From CAZOWM01 sp964583615 (GTDB lineage: Bacteria > Spirochaetota > B62-G9 > DRHN01): a DNA stretch of 64,000 bases. Both the position numbers and the translations under genes were made by a program. Below the pieces are notes generated by a model. It was not told the origin of the DNA and did not search any database. It saw nothing but the letters and a program-made list of their open reading frames with translations. Positions 17,643-26,052 of this stretch are shown here, piece after piece (positions within the stretch are counted from its first letter, which is position 1; the number at the start of each line of letters is the position of its first letter). The stretch is taken from NCBI GenBank assembly GCA_964583615.1, contig CAZOWM010000003.1:43472-107471 (forward strand). The letters are read 5' to 3'.

Positions 17643-19079
17643 TTATTCGACGTTGCAGATGTAGCTTTGCTCCATTTCAGTGTAGGTGATTGAGCACTCC
17701 TTTCCAAGAGTGCGTTCCGCCTCCTCCACCGCCTCTTCTACGGTATGAAAGGGTTCGAACCCAACAAGACGGGCCGCTTCGAAATCTTTTGCCCCTGCAA
17801 GAAAGACTCTGGAAAGATACCTGAATCCGTATGCACCCTGCCCGTAGAGAATAAACGGGTGCGCGCCGTGAAACCCAAACCCATACCTGTATTTGTGTAC
17901 GTATTCGGGCCTGTGGGCAAACTCCTCTGCATAGAGCTCCCACAGCTCAAAAGGGTCTTTCAGATGGGGCAGCAGTCTCTCGAACATTTCGACGTAGGAT
18001 GGATACTTCACACGGTCGAATGTTCGGGTGCATGGGTGTACGAGGATGATGATTCCCTTCTCTCTCACCAATGGCCTGTTCTGAAACAGTCCGAAACTGT
18101 AGGACATACCGAGGTTTCTCACCAGTATGGGGTTGGTTTGTGACATCTTGGAGTATGGGTCCCTGCTGTTTCCCATCCCATACACCACCATATCAGACTG
18201 CCCGTTAACGGTTTCCACGTGCTGTTTCTGCAGTATTTCCAGTGTCTTTTTATGAGCCTCAGGAGGGTGCCCCGCAACAACTTGAACAACTGCCTGAGGA
18301 ATCTCGTTGTTCATCGCCGCCTCTATCTGAAAATAGCGTCGTCCCCTTCGGGCAAGCTCCTTCTCTATCACCGCTCCCATCTCGTTTAAAAGCTTCGGGA
18401 AGGCGGAACGCTCAGGATCCATTGTTGATTTTCCCCCGGCCTTCGGGTAGGGTCGATGGTGATGGCGTATACTGCGGTAGCTCGAGAGCCCCACTACGGC
18501 AGACTTCCAGCCTCCGTTGAAGTGAGACCAGGGATTGCTCACGTAAATAAACTGGTCGGAATCGACAACGAGGCGGTTTACTTCCACCTCCATGTTTCGC
18601 TTCGTTTCGCCCAGAAAGCGGAGATTGCCTGCGTCTTCCGCGTCATGATTGAAGAGTGAGCTCGGGCCCCATCGATACCCGATATCTTCACCGATGATTG
18701 TGCTGAGCTCTCTTGTCGTCCACTTCCTGTGGAGACCCACAGCGCACACGAGACGGATATTTCCCCGATCTACTCCGAGGCCATCGAGCTCCTGGAGCAG
18801 TACCTTGACGGCCACTCCACGAAAATCAGGCTGTCTCTGCGCAGGGCAGAATCCTATGGGGTCGTCAAACCCGATGGTCACCACAGACTTCGGCCCCACA
18901 AGCTTTGAGAGCGGCTCATGTTCGATGGGATTGTTGAGTGCATCCCGAACTGCCTTTTCGATGTCATGCAGAGCCGGGATCGGGGGTGTCGTCTGCCTTA
19001 TTATTCTCGTTCTCTGGGGAAGTTTTGCTTCGAGGAAACTCGTGCCGTAAGGAATAAAAAACCTGTTTTCGTCTTTCAT
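17643..19079 (-). CDS. LarA-like (nickel-pincer lactate racemase family, DUF2088) protein
   Basis: A protein of about 478 residues related to lactate racemase LarA. The segment HFNGGWKSAVVGLSSYRSI corresponds to the family region carrying the pincer-bearing lysine and a nickel-ligand histidine; a following HHH triplet is also present. An N-terminal DUF2088 domain and C-terminal catalytic half are both there. In the family these enzymes racemise or epimerise 2-hydroxy acids using a nickel-pincer cofactor made by LarB, LarC and LarE, none of which is in this window. The substrate is unknown. The ATG at 19079 has GAGGA 8 nt upstream. Confidence 0.85.
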   Translation of the reverse strand: MKDENRFFIPYGTSFLEAKLPQRTRIIRQTTPPIPALHDIEKAVRDALNNPIEHEPLSKLVGPKSVVTIGFDDPIGFCPAQRQPDFRGVAVKVLLQELDGLGVDRGNIRLVCAVGLHRKWTTRELSTIIGEDIGYRWGPSSLFNHDAEDAGNLRFLGETKRNMEVEVNRLVVDSDQFIYVSNPWSHFNGGWKSAVVGLSSYRSIRHHHRPYPKAGGKSTMDPERSAFPKLLNEMGAVIEKELARRGRRYFQIEAAMNNEIPQAVVQVVAGHPPEAHKKTLEILQKQHVETVNGQSDMVVYGMGNSRDPYSKMSQTNPILVRNLGMSYSFGLFQNRPLVREKGIIILVHPCTRTFDRVKYPSYVEMFERLLPHLKDPFELWELYAEEFAHRPEYVHKYRYGFGFHGAHPFILYGQGAYGFRYLSRVFLAGAKDFEAARLVGFEPFHTVEEAVEEAERTLGKECSITYTEMEQSYICNVE

Positions 19080-19143
19080 CGTTTCATCCTCAACACAGCA
19101 GAAGCCGGGCACCAAGGCTAGGTGGAAAACTGAGAGATGTCTT

Positions 19144-19452
19144 CTACACCTTTTTTGACTTTTGTATCTCTTCCTCGACTTCTTCAGCGCCTTCGGTGTA
19201 GAACTTTTCTTCTTCCGGCGCCAGCTCTCTCAACAAACGGAGAAACTCACCTGCATGTACGCGCTCTTCGTCAGCGATATCCTTTAGTACATCGATGGCG
19301 AGCTGGTTATCCGTTGAGTCCGCAAGCTGCATGTAAAGCTGGATAGCTTCGTATTCTGCCGCTATCATGAAGCGTATCGCTCTAATTAACTCTTCATGCG
19401 TCAGTTTGCGGTCATTGGCAAGACCTGAAAATGGAGATCCGAATTCAGGCAT
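19144..19452 (-). CDS. Ferritin-like protein of the encapsulin-cargo (Flp) type
   Basis: About 102 residues. The pattern THEELIRAIRFMIAAEYEAI...DEERVHAGEFLRLL gives the two Glu/ExxH iron-ligand helices of small ferritin-like proteins. It closely resembles the Flp domain fused to some archaeal encapsulins and the free cargo next to Thermotoga-type encapsulins. An acidic tail (EEVEEEIQ) follows. No encapsulin shell gene is in the window. The ATG at 19452 follows GGGAGG by 6 nt. Likely roles are iron oxidation/storage or peroxide protection; the encapsulin link is inference. Confidence 0.82.
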   Translation of the reverse strand: MPEFGSPFSGLANDRKLTHEELIRAIRFMIAAEYEAIQLYMQLADSTDNQLAIDVLKDIADEERVHAGEFLRLLRELAPEEEKFYTEGAEEVEEEIQKSKKV

Positions 19453-19563
19453 TATAGTCCTCCCTTCTCCTGTGTATTGGTTTTTTATACGCCCTGTACA
19501 GAAATCGAACCGATCCCGAGTTTCGGTCACTGAATATGCGTGCAGAGCACACGAGGAGCTTCC

Positions 19564-19941
19564 CTACAGCAGTTTCTCCGCCCCGCAGTAGACCTCTTCC
19601 ACTCTCAGCGCTGCCGCAGCGTTGCCTGGATGCTTGGTCGGATTCCACGATTTCATGTTTTCGAACAGTTTACCGCTTTTGTGATACTCGATGGAACCCT
19701 TTATCTGGTACGATTTTTTGTCCTCTGTGATGAACAGCAGAGAGCCCTTGCTTCCCGCAAGAATATTTCTCCGCGTCTTGTCGAAGTAGTTGTCTGCAAC
19801 CACAATGGTCTCATTGTCGTACAGGCTGACACAGGTGACGTATATGGTATTCGGTGTTCCGCTGTTGTTCACAGTGCCGAATATCACTGGCCCATTTCGT
19901 TGTTCCCATGCGTCAGCAACGAAGTGTGGAAGTGATGCCAT
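19564..19941 (-). CDS. Pyridoxamine 5'-phosphate oxidase-like FMN-binding protein
   Basis: A 125-residue single-domain split-barrel protein. The pattern GPVIFGTVNNSGTPNTIYV, ETIVVADNYFDKTRRNI and GSLLFITEDKKSYQIKG matches PPOX-class small flavoproteins. Such proteins bind FMN as dimers and often serve as flavin reductases or detoxifying enzymes; the substrate is unknown here. It lies between the ferritin-like gene and transketolase on the same strand but with gaps of about 60-110 nt, so operon membership is uncertain. Confidence 0.85.
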   Translation of the reverse strand: MASLPHFVADAWEQRNGPVIFGTVNNSGTPNTIYVTCVSLYDNETIVVADNYFDKTRRNILAGSKGSLLFITEDKKSYQIKGSIEYHKSGKLFENMKSWNPTKHPGNAAAALRVEEVYCGAEKLL

Positions 19942-20004
19942 GTTTTATCCTCCATGTATGTATGCACGTACATTTATTGTCCTGAATTGCGAATGCAAAA
20001 AATT

Positions 20005-22017
20005 TCACGCGCCCTTTACCGCGTGCTCAGCCTCCTCTGCAACGCGCTCGGGGGTGAATCCGAACTGTTCTTTTAACACTTTCATGGGGGCAGAGGCTCC
20101 GAAACGATCGTGTGTGATAAACCGTCCCCTTTCACCCGCATATTTGTGCCAGCCCTGCCGGACTCCCGCCTCGATCACGACGCGGGCCTTGAGCGCCGGA
20201 GGAATTACCTCATCGCGGTAGGACTGCGGTTGCATTTCGAAAAGCTCCCAGCTCGGCATGGATACGACTCGTGTTTTCATCCCTCTTTTCACGATAAGCT
20301 CCTCTGCTTCGAGTGCGAGCGAAACCTCTGACCCTGTCGCAATAAGGAGCACATCTGGGGCGCCTGCAGGCGGGTCTGAAAGAACATAGGCTCCTTTGGC
20401 TAGGTTTTCCGCGTGTGCATATGTGGATCGATCGATAATAGGCAGGCCCTGCCTGCTGAATATCAGTGCAATCGGCCCTTCCTTGTGGGAGAGTGCAAAC
20501 TTCCACGCTTCCACTGTCTCGTTTGCATCGGCAGGCCGGATGACGATCAGATTGGGTATCGCGCGAAGTGCGGCGATGTGCTCCACTGATTGATGGGTTG
20601 GGCCGTCTTCTCCGAGCCAGACACTGTCATGTGTGTATACCCATATTGTGTGCAGTGATGCGAGGGCGGATATTCGAACAGAGCCGCGCATATAATCGGA
20701 AAACGTAAGAAATGTTCCTCCAAAGGGAATGACTCCGCCGTGGCAGGCCATTCCGTTCACGGCAGCGCCCATGGCGTGTTCACGCACTCCGAATCGAATG
20801 TTTCTCCCGCCCGGATTGGATGACTGCTGTTCTGCTATTTCCTTCATGTAGGTATTCGTTGATGGCGCGAGATCCGCTGATCCTCCGATCAGGTTCGGGA
20901 CCACCCTGGCCGCTGCATTGATGACCGAACCGGAAACTTTTCGTGTGGCGACTGCGCCGTCCGAAGGCGAAAAAGAGGGGAGCGCATTCTGCCATCCTGA
21001 GGGCAGGTCGCCGGCCCACATGAGATCCCACTGCCGGGCCATATCGGGGTACTTTTTCCTGTAGCTCTCAAAGAGGGATTTCCACTCACTTTCCATTTGC
21101 CCGCCTTTGTCGAGTGCCTTTTTGTAGTGCAAAGCCACATCATCAGGAATGTAGAACTCAGGCTCCAGGGGCCAGCCGAGATTGCTCTTCGTAATCTTTA
21201 CCTCGTCGGGCCCGAGCGGTGCTCCGTGGATGCCGGAAGTTCCCGACTTATTTGGACTTCCGAATCCGATGGTCGTGTGGATATCGATCAAGGTGGGGCG
21301 CTCGGTTTGTTCTTCTGCCGCCGTGAGCGCATTTCTGATCCCTTCGATATCTTTGTCCCCGTCATTTACCTCGAGCACCTGCCAGCCATAGCTTTCAAAT
21401 CGTTTTTTCACATCTTCCGTAAAAGAAACTTCGGTGGGGGCAGCGAGGGATATTTTATTGTCGTCGTAGAGTACGTTGAGCTTTCCAAGTTTGAGGTGGC
21501 CTGCGAGGGAGGCCGCCTCCGAGGCAACCCCTTCCATCATATCTCCGTCACTCGCGAGAACCCATGTGCGGTGATCGATGATGTCGTATCCTTCACGGTT
21601 AAAGAAGTGTGCCAAAAACCGTTCCGCGATGGCCATACCGACACTGTTACTGATTCCCTGGCCAAGAGGGCCGGTTGTCGACTCAACACCGGGGGTCAAG
21701 TGGCTTTCGGGATGGCCCGGGGTAAGACTTCCGTACTGTCTGAACAGCCGCAACTGCTCCATTGTCATATGGTCATAACCCGTGAGATGGAGCAGAGAGT
21801 AGAGCAACATCGAGCCGTGACCACCGGAGAGAACGAACCTGTCTCGGTCCGGCCACTGTGGATTATTTGGGTTGTGTTTTAAAAATTCAGACCAGAGTAC
21901 ATACGCCATTGGAGCCGCCCCCATGGGAAGGCCCGGGTGTCCAGAGTTTGCCTTCTGGATCGCATCAACAGCTAAAAACCGTATCGTATTGATTGCCCGA
22001 GCTTCAATGTCAGTCAT
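20005..22017 (-). CDS. tkt: Transketolase
   Basis: TPP-dependent two-carbon transferase of the pentose phosphate pathway, 670 residues, full length. Signatures are ANSGHPGLPMGAAPMAYVLW, the TPP/Mg motif ASDGDMMEGVASEAAS, THDSVWLGEDGPTHQSVEH and the C-terminal RFGASAPMKVLKEQFGFTPE. The N-terminal start MTDIEARAINTIRFLAVDAI is typical. It lies alone on the minus strand, followed by the PPOX gene 63 nt downstream. Confidence 0.98.
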   Translation of the reverse strand: MTDIEARAINTIRFLAVDAIQKANSGHPGLPMGAAPMAYVLWSEFLKHNPNNPQWPDRDRFVLSGGHGSMLLYSLLHLTGYDHMTMEQLRLFRQYGSLTPGHPESHLTPGVESTTGPLGQGISNSVGMAIAERFLAHFFNREGYDIIDHRTWVLASDGDMMEGVASEAASLAGHLKLGKLNVLYDDNKISLAAPTEVSFTEDVKKRFESYGWQVLEVNDGDKDIEGIRNALTAAEEQTERPTLIDIHTTIGFGSPNKSGTSGIHGAPLGPDEVKITKSNLGWPLEPEFYIPDDVALHYKKALDKGGQMESEWKSLFESYRKKYPDMARQWDLMWAGDLPSGWQNALPSFSPSDGAVATRKVSGSVINAAARVVPNLIGGSADLAPSTNTYMKEIAEQQSSNPGGRNIRFGVREHAMGAAVNGMACHGGVIPFGGTFLTFSDYMRGSVRISALASLHTIWVYTHDSVWLGEDGPTHQSVEHIAALRAIPNLIVIRPADANETVEAWKFALSHKEGPIALIFSRQGLPIIDRSTYAHAENLAKGAYVLSDPPAGAPDVLLIATGSEVSLALEAEELIVKRGMKTRVVSMPSWELFEMQPQSYRDEVIPPALKARVVIEAGVRQGWHKYAGERGRFITHDRFGASAPMKVLKEQFGFTPERVAEEAEHAVKGA

Positions 22018-22062
22018 GATACCCGCTCCTTTTCAATTTTTGATAAACGATCACTAAAATAG

Positions 22063-22230
22063 CAGGAATTTGCACGTTGTCAAACATATTTTCCCCTCTC
22101 TGCGGAATGGAGCACGATAAACACACAGAACGGAGACCGTCTTGCCGACCTCAGAAGCTCACTTGAGAAAAAAAGGAGTGAAATTGGGGCAAGGTATCTC
22201 GACATCGGGCTCGCATACATATGGAAATAA
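22063..22230 (+). pseudogene. Possible C-terminal gene remnant between tkt and the HD-GYP gene
   Basis: Between two minus-strand genes there is a plus-strand open frame of 55 codons ending at TAA 22228-22230. It has no plausible start but a protein-like C-terminal sequence (RLADLRSSLEKK, GARYLDIGLAYIWK). I do not recognise a family. It may be the tail of a deleted gene; it may also be chance. Confidence 0.25.
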
Positions 22231-22248
22231 ACCATGTTCAGGCGAAGC

Positions 22249-23607
22249 TCATGCATCGGGGTCCGGATAACGGCGGGCAATTGACTCCAGCACATCTAGG
22301 CAACTGAAGAAGGCATCAACCACCTCAGGATCGAACTTTTTCCCGTTCTGGTCTCTGATCTCCTGCAGAACCCTTTCCCTGTCCCAGGCTTCTTTGTACG
22401 CACGACGCGATCTGAGCGCGTCATAGACATCGGCGATCGCTACAATCCTTCCAAAAATCGGTATCTGCTCTCCTTTGAGCCCAACAACTTTGCCCTGTGA
22501 GTCGGTCTTTATCGGTTTCCCCGTGTTGACATTGATGTATCCCGGATACCCCGTTCCATCCCAGTTCTCATGGTGGCGTAGTGCTGCCTGAGAAGCAATT
22601 TCATCGAACTCGGACTGCTTTTCCAGGAACAAGCGCGCCCCCAGATAGGTATGCCCTTCCATAAGAGCCCGCTCCTTTGTTGTGAGCTTTCCCGGTTTCT
22701 TGAGAATCACGTCGGATATTGCGACCTTTCCGACATCGTGCACCATTGCGGCCATACGGAGAACGTCTCTCTTCTTGTTGATTTCTTCCGACGTGATGTT
22801 GCGTCTCTGCGCCCATTTCTCATAGATTTCGATTGCATATGTCGCAACTCTGTTGACGTGAGGACCGGTCTCCATGGGGTCTCTGAGCTCTGCCATCGCA
22901 ATCATCCTGAGAAGGAGAGCACGAGTCAGCCGTGCTCTCTGCAGGGCCATACTCGCGGTACTTGCAAAGTGAAGGCAGAGGACCTCATCCTCTTCATCAA
23001 AGGAAATCACCTCATTTTTTCCGTTATGCTTGTTTATGAGCTGCAGCACGCCGATTATCTCTCCCCTGTTGCTTTTCAGAGGAACGGTGAGCGTTGAGGT
23101 GGTTTTATAGCCGGTAACTTTGTCATAACTGGAATCGAAGTGATAAGGAGATTCTTCCGGAATTGTATACATGTCTGGAATAATCAGCGTTTCGCCGGTT
23201 GCCGCTACGTATCCGGCAATCGACTTCTTGTTGATTCTCACTCGAAATGTCAGGTAGATAAGTTTCTGACCCTTGGGGAGCGATTTTTGCTTCGTATCGT
23301 TCTGAGCATAACTGAATACGAGGTCTTCGCCATCTTTGATATATATGGAACCGGCATCCGCATGCGTAATCGAACGGGCTTCCGTCAATATTCTTTCGAG
23401 CAGAATATCCAGGTCCTGTACCATGGAGAGCTCGGTATCGAGACGGATAATCTCCTTCAATCGTGCAGCTTCACTATCCATTGCATCCATAGCCTTTTTG
23501 TATATATCGACACCAATACTCTGTTTGCTGAATATCCTTCCGGAACAACGATGATCACATTTTTGTGTTTTCCGGACGTATATACATACTATGGAGGCCG
23601 CCTTCAT
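22249..23607 (-). CDS. GAF domain plus HD-GYP phosphodiesterase
   Basis: Up to 452 residues. A GAF sensor domain (about residues 55-225: ARSITHADAGSIYIKDGEDL to FDEEDEVLCLHFAS) is followed by an HD-GYP domain with MVHDVGKVAISDVIL, HHENWDGTGYP and RIVAIADVYDALRSRRAYKE. HD-GYP enzymes hydrolyse cyclic di-GMP, and the metal-ligand HD pair and GYP motif are intact. The GAF ligand is unknown. The start is uncertain: the ATG at 23607 overlaps nagZ by 53 nt, while the ATG at 23490 would begin just before the conserved region. Confidence 0.93.
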   Translation of the reverse strand: MKAASIVCIYVRKTQKCDHRCSGRIFSKQSIGVDIYKKAMDAMDSEAARLKEIIRLDTELSMVQDLDILLERILTEARSITHADAGSIYIKDGEDLVFSYAQNDTKQKSLPKGQKLIYLTFRVRINKKSIAGYVAATGETLIIPDMYTIPEESPYHFDSSYDKVTGYKTTSTLTVPLKSNRGEIIGVLQLINKHNGKNEVISFDEEDEVLCLHFASTASMALQRARLTRALLLRMIAMAELRDPMETGPHVNRVATYAIEIYEKWAQRRNITSEEINKKRDVLRMAAMVHDVGKVAISDVILKKPGKLTTKERALMEGHTYLGARLFLEKQSEFDEIASQAALRHHENWDGTGYPGYINVNTGKPIKTDSQGKVVGLKGEQIPIFGRIVAIADVYDALRSRRAYKEAWDRERVLQEIRDQNGKKFDPEVVDAFFSCLDVLESIARRYPDPDA

Positions 23608-24751
23608 TCACCAGCCCGAGACACACCTTCAGCCTGACGATCTTTCGAACTGAATCCATTACCTGCCTTCTGAAATCGTCGTCTTTGTGTATTTCATCCA
23701 GCACCATCTGTATGAAGCGTGGCTCGTCTTGGGGCATGAGTATCATATCGCACCCTGCCCGCGTGGCTTCAATTGCCGGTTTTGAGAAGTATCGCACCGC
23801 ATTCATACGCATTGCGTCAGTAACCACGATCCCCCTGAAACCAAGATCCTTTTTCAGCAGCCCGGTCACAATATCTCTCGACAGCGTCGAGGGAATCCCG
23901 TTTGTGTCGTACAAAGAATGATTTCGAATCGCAATGTGGCCCACCATTATGGATATGACGCCGCTTGCAATAACATCTCGGAATATCGACAGCTCCGGCG
24001 GCTCCCCATCAATGAAGATGAGCTCCTTGTGAGTATCACCCCGTACGCTTCCGTGTCCGGGAAAATGTTTTGCCGTTGCAACGATTCCTGCATGCTGGGT
24101 TGACTCTATAAAGGCGATAGACAGCTTCGTCACCTTTTCCACGTCACTCCCAAACGAACGGGAGCCGATGATATCTTTATTCAGAGAGATGTCGCACACC
24201 GGGGCGTAATTCACATGGATGCCGAGCTGTCTCAACATGACCGCGATCACCTCAGCAACCTTCTGCGCCTCGCCTTCAGTCTCTATTCGGCTTGCACTCG
24301 TGACAAACTCCGTTGACCCCAGCCTGGATCGCACGAATGACGGTTCTCCGTCCAACGCGTAGAGCGGCAGAAGTACGGAAAGCGTCTTTTTCGCTGTCTC
24401 GGTAAAAAGCTGAGTGAGATTCAGGATCTCTGTATTGGATTTCGCAAAAAAGATCACTCCGCCTGTCAACTTCTTCTCAATGAGATCCACAACTACGTTC
24501 GAAGGATTTCCTTCTGGATTACAGTAGGTAACGACCATCTGAGAGATTTTCTCCTGTTCGGTGAGAGCCTCCATGATGGACTCGACAATTACATCGAGCT
24601 CTCCGTCGATAGCATAGAAATCTTCCAGATCGAACTGTCCATTGATATTCCCTATGAAAACTCCAGACTCCTGCGCCTCGATAAAACGGGGACTGTTCAG
24701 AAAGAAAATACCAAAAAAGACGCTGATGCAGCATATCGATATTCTTCTCAT
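23555..24751 (-). CDS. nagZ: Glycoside hydrolase family 3, NagZ-like beta-N-acetylhexosaminidase
   Basis: 398 residues with an N-terminal signal peptide (hydrophobic stretch ISVFFGIFFLNSP), so periplasmic or lipid-exported. The family motif KHFPGHGSVRGDTHKEL is present, along with GVIFFAKSNTEI, ASRIETEGEAQKVAEVIA, and LGFRGIVVTDAMRMNAV, which carries the catalytic Asp. It should release GlcNAc from peptidoglycan or other glycans. NagZ in many bacteria is cytoplasmic, so the signal peptide points to an exported variant. The 3' end overlaps the start of the HD-GYP gene. Confidence 0.92.
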   Translation of the reverse strand: MRRISICCISVFFGIFFLNSPRFIEAQESGVFIGNINGQFDLEDFYAIDGELDVIVESIMEALTEQEKISQMVVTYCNPEGNPSNVVVDLIEKKLTGGVIFFAKSNTEILNLTQLFTETAKKTLSVLLPLYALDGEPSFVRSRLGSTEFVTSASRIETEGEAQKVAEVIAVMLRQLGIHVNYAPVCDISLNKDIIGSRSFGSDVEKVTKLSIAFIESTQHAGIVATAKHFPGHGSVRGDTHKELIFIDGEPPELSIFRDVIASGVISIMVGHIAIRNHSLYDTNGIPSTLSRDIVTGLLKKDLGFRGIVVTDAMRMNAVRYFSKPAIEATRAGCDMILMPQDEPRFIQMVLDEIHKDDDFRRQVMDSVRKIVRLKVCLGLVNEGGLHSMYIRPENTKM

Positions 24752-24827
24752 TGCCCCTCCTGGCCCATCTCACTTTCGTACGGGATTTCTTTCCACGGAC
24801 AGTTTTTTGTGGGGTTTTCTGTTCGAA

Positions 24828-25544
24828 CTACTTCTCTGCCCATCCGTTGCCCGCGCCGCTCTTGCAGTCCAAATGCTCAAAGTATGGTTTGATGTCAACG
24901 ACCGGTGTACGATCGAAAGCATCTATACAAGAGGTAACGATTATGTTTGCCTCTATCTTTTTGATTTTCACGATGCTGAGTCCGAGGGGGCTGGGCCTGT
25001 TCGGTGACCTGCTGGCAAACACACCAACGGTGATTCCTCCTCCTCCGGGCGGTGTGGCGCGCAGTGATGCGCTGTGCAAGCTGCGGTTGAGGTAGAAAAT
25101 CACGAAGGCGTAGGTGAAGCGATCGAGTTGATCAAGGCCCTCTTCATAGCGCGGATCGATGATGATGCGGAAATCGCCGTCAGCATCCTCCTGAGTCTGC
25201 CTCGGTGCAGAGTGTGTGTACGGCGTTCGTATGATTCCAATCCGGTGCAGCTGGTAATGTGTATGATTGTGAAGCGCTTGATGCGCCTCCTCATTTTCCG
25301 CCTCCACTGCATGTACATGAGATCCGGCATACGTATCCACGCTTTTCAGGGCTTTCGCAATATGATCACCTACCTTTTCGGAAAGGTCCACCACGTGTTC
25401 CAGATGATGAACCACCTCTTTCAGTCCCATTTCCTTTGCCTTTTTCAGCCCCTTCACGCTCTCCTTTATGTGCTCCTCGTTGTGATTCATCCAGTAGTCC
25501 ATCAAGAGTTTCAGCTTTTGTTTTCCGTCGTACTGTTCAACCAT
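24828..25544 (-). CDS. Fusion of a helical domain and TrmO (TsaA-family) tRNA methyltransferase
   Basis: 238 residues. Residues ~1-75 form a charged two-helix domain (YWMNHNEEHIKESVKGL, GLKEVVHHLEHVVDLSEKV) that I cannot name with certainty. Residues ~75-100 form a His-rich linker (SHVHAVEAENEEAHQALHNH). Residues ~100-238 are a TrmO/TsaA/YaeB domain with HRIGIIRTPYT, GVFASRSPNRPSPLGLS and DAFDRTPVVDIKPY. Bona fide TrmO methylates N6-threonylcarbamoyladenosine in tRNA using SAM. The 4-nt gap to the upstream CooT gene implies co-translation and a possible metal-related role for this version. Confidence 0.88.
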   Translation of the reverse strand: MVEQYDGKQKLKLLMDYWMNHNEEHIKESVKGLKKAKEMGLKEVVHHLEHVVDLSEKVGDHIAKALKSVDTYAGSHVHAVEAENEEAHQALHNHTHYQLHRIGIIRTPYTHSAPRQTQEDADGDFRIIIDPRYEEGLDQLDRFTYAFVIFYLNRSLHSASLRATPPGGGGITVGVFASRSPNRPSPLGLSIVKIKKIEANIIVTSCIDAFDRTPVVDIKPYFEHLDCKSGAGNGWAEK

Positions 25545-25548
25545 CCTG

Positions 25549-25743
25549 CTATTCCCTTTCGCCGAGGATGACCTGGTTCTTTATGAGATCAACCTCCTTG
25601 ATCACATACCCTTTCAGCACTTTCTTCTCACCAAACAGGGTATTGATTTCAACCGCATCGTTGCGGCACACAATTTTTGATGCTTCGTCAACGATTACAG
25701 AATTCTCGTCGACACTTTTCACAAAGACTTTTGATAAGCACAT
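25549..25743 (-). CDS. CooT family nickel-binding protein
   Basis: A 64-residue protein starting MCLSKVFV, with the family pattern VCRNDAVEINTLFGEKKVLKG and DLIKNQVILGE. CooT from CO-oxidising bacteria is a small nickel-binding protein used for CO dehydrogenase maturation; the N-terminal Met-Cys is part of the metal site in the family. The ATG at 25743 follows GGAG by 8 nt; a longer in-frame extension is not supported. It is directly upstream of the TrmO fusion. No CODH or hydrogenase genes are in the window. Confidence 0.85.
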   Translation of the reverse strand: MCLSKVFVKSVDENSVIVDEASKIVCRNDAVEINTLFGEKKVLKGYVIKEVDLIKNQVILGERE

Positions 25744-25825
25744 ATACTCTGCTCCGGTTATTGAGGATAGAGTAAATGTATCAATAAAAATCAAGAAAAA
25801 AAAGAAATTCCTGTATCCGTGTGTG

Positions 25826-26020
25826 TCAGGGAGTATTCCGCTCCGGCAGGATAATCCATGCAACCGCATAGGTGATGAGGAGCGGGACTATTCCTGTTGC
25901 CAGCCCAATGAAAACAAACAGCAGGCGTATGAGTTTCGGATCGATGGAGTACAGCTCTCCAAGCCCTCCGCATATTCCCGCGAGCACCCTGTGATTCCTC
26001 GAGCGAAACATTTTTTTCAT
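25826..26020 (-). CDS. PspC domain protein
   Basis: 64-residue membrane protein with the PspC pattern RSRNHRVLAGICGGLGELY followed by one long hydrophobic helix ending AVAWIILPE. PspC domains take part in envelope-stress (phage-shock) responses. No pspA or pspB neighbour is visible. It is divergent from the broken MFS gene with only about 32 nt between start codons. Confidence 0.93.
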   Translation of the reverse strand: MKKMFRSRNHRVLAGICGGLGELYSIDPKLIRLLFVFIGLATGIVPLLITYAVAWIILPERNTP

Positions 26021-26052
26021 ACCACACTCCTTTCATTATTATATTGTCGGGA

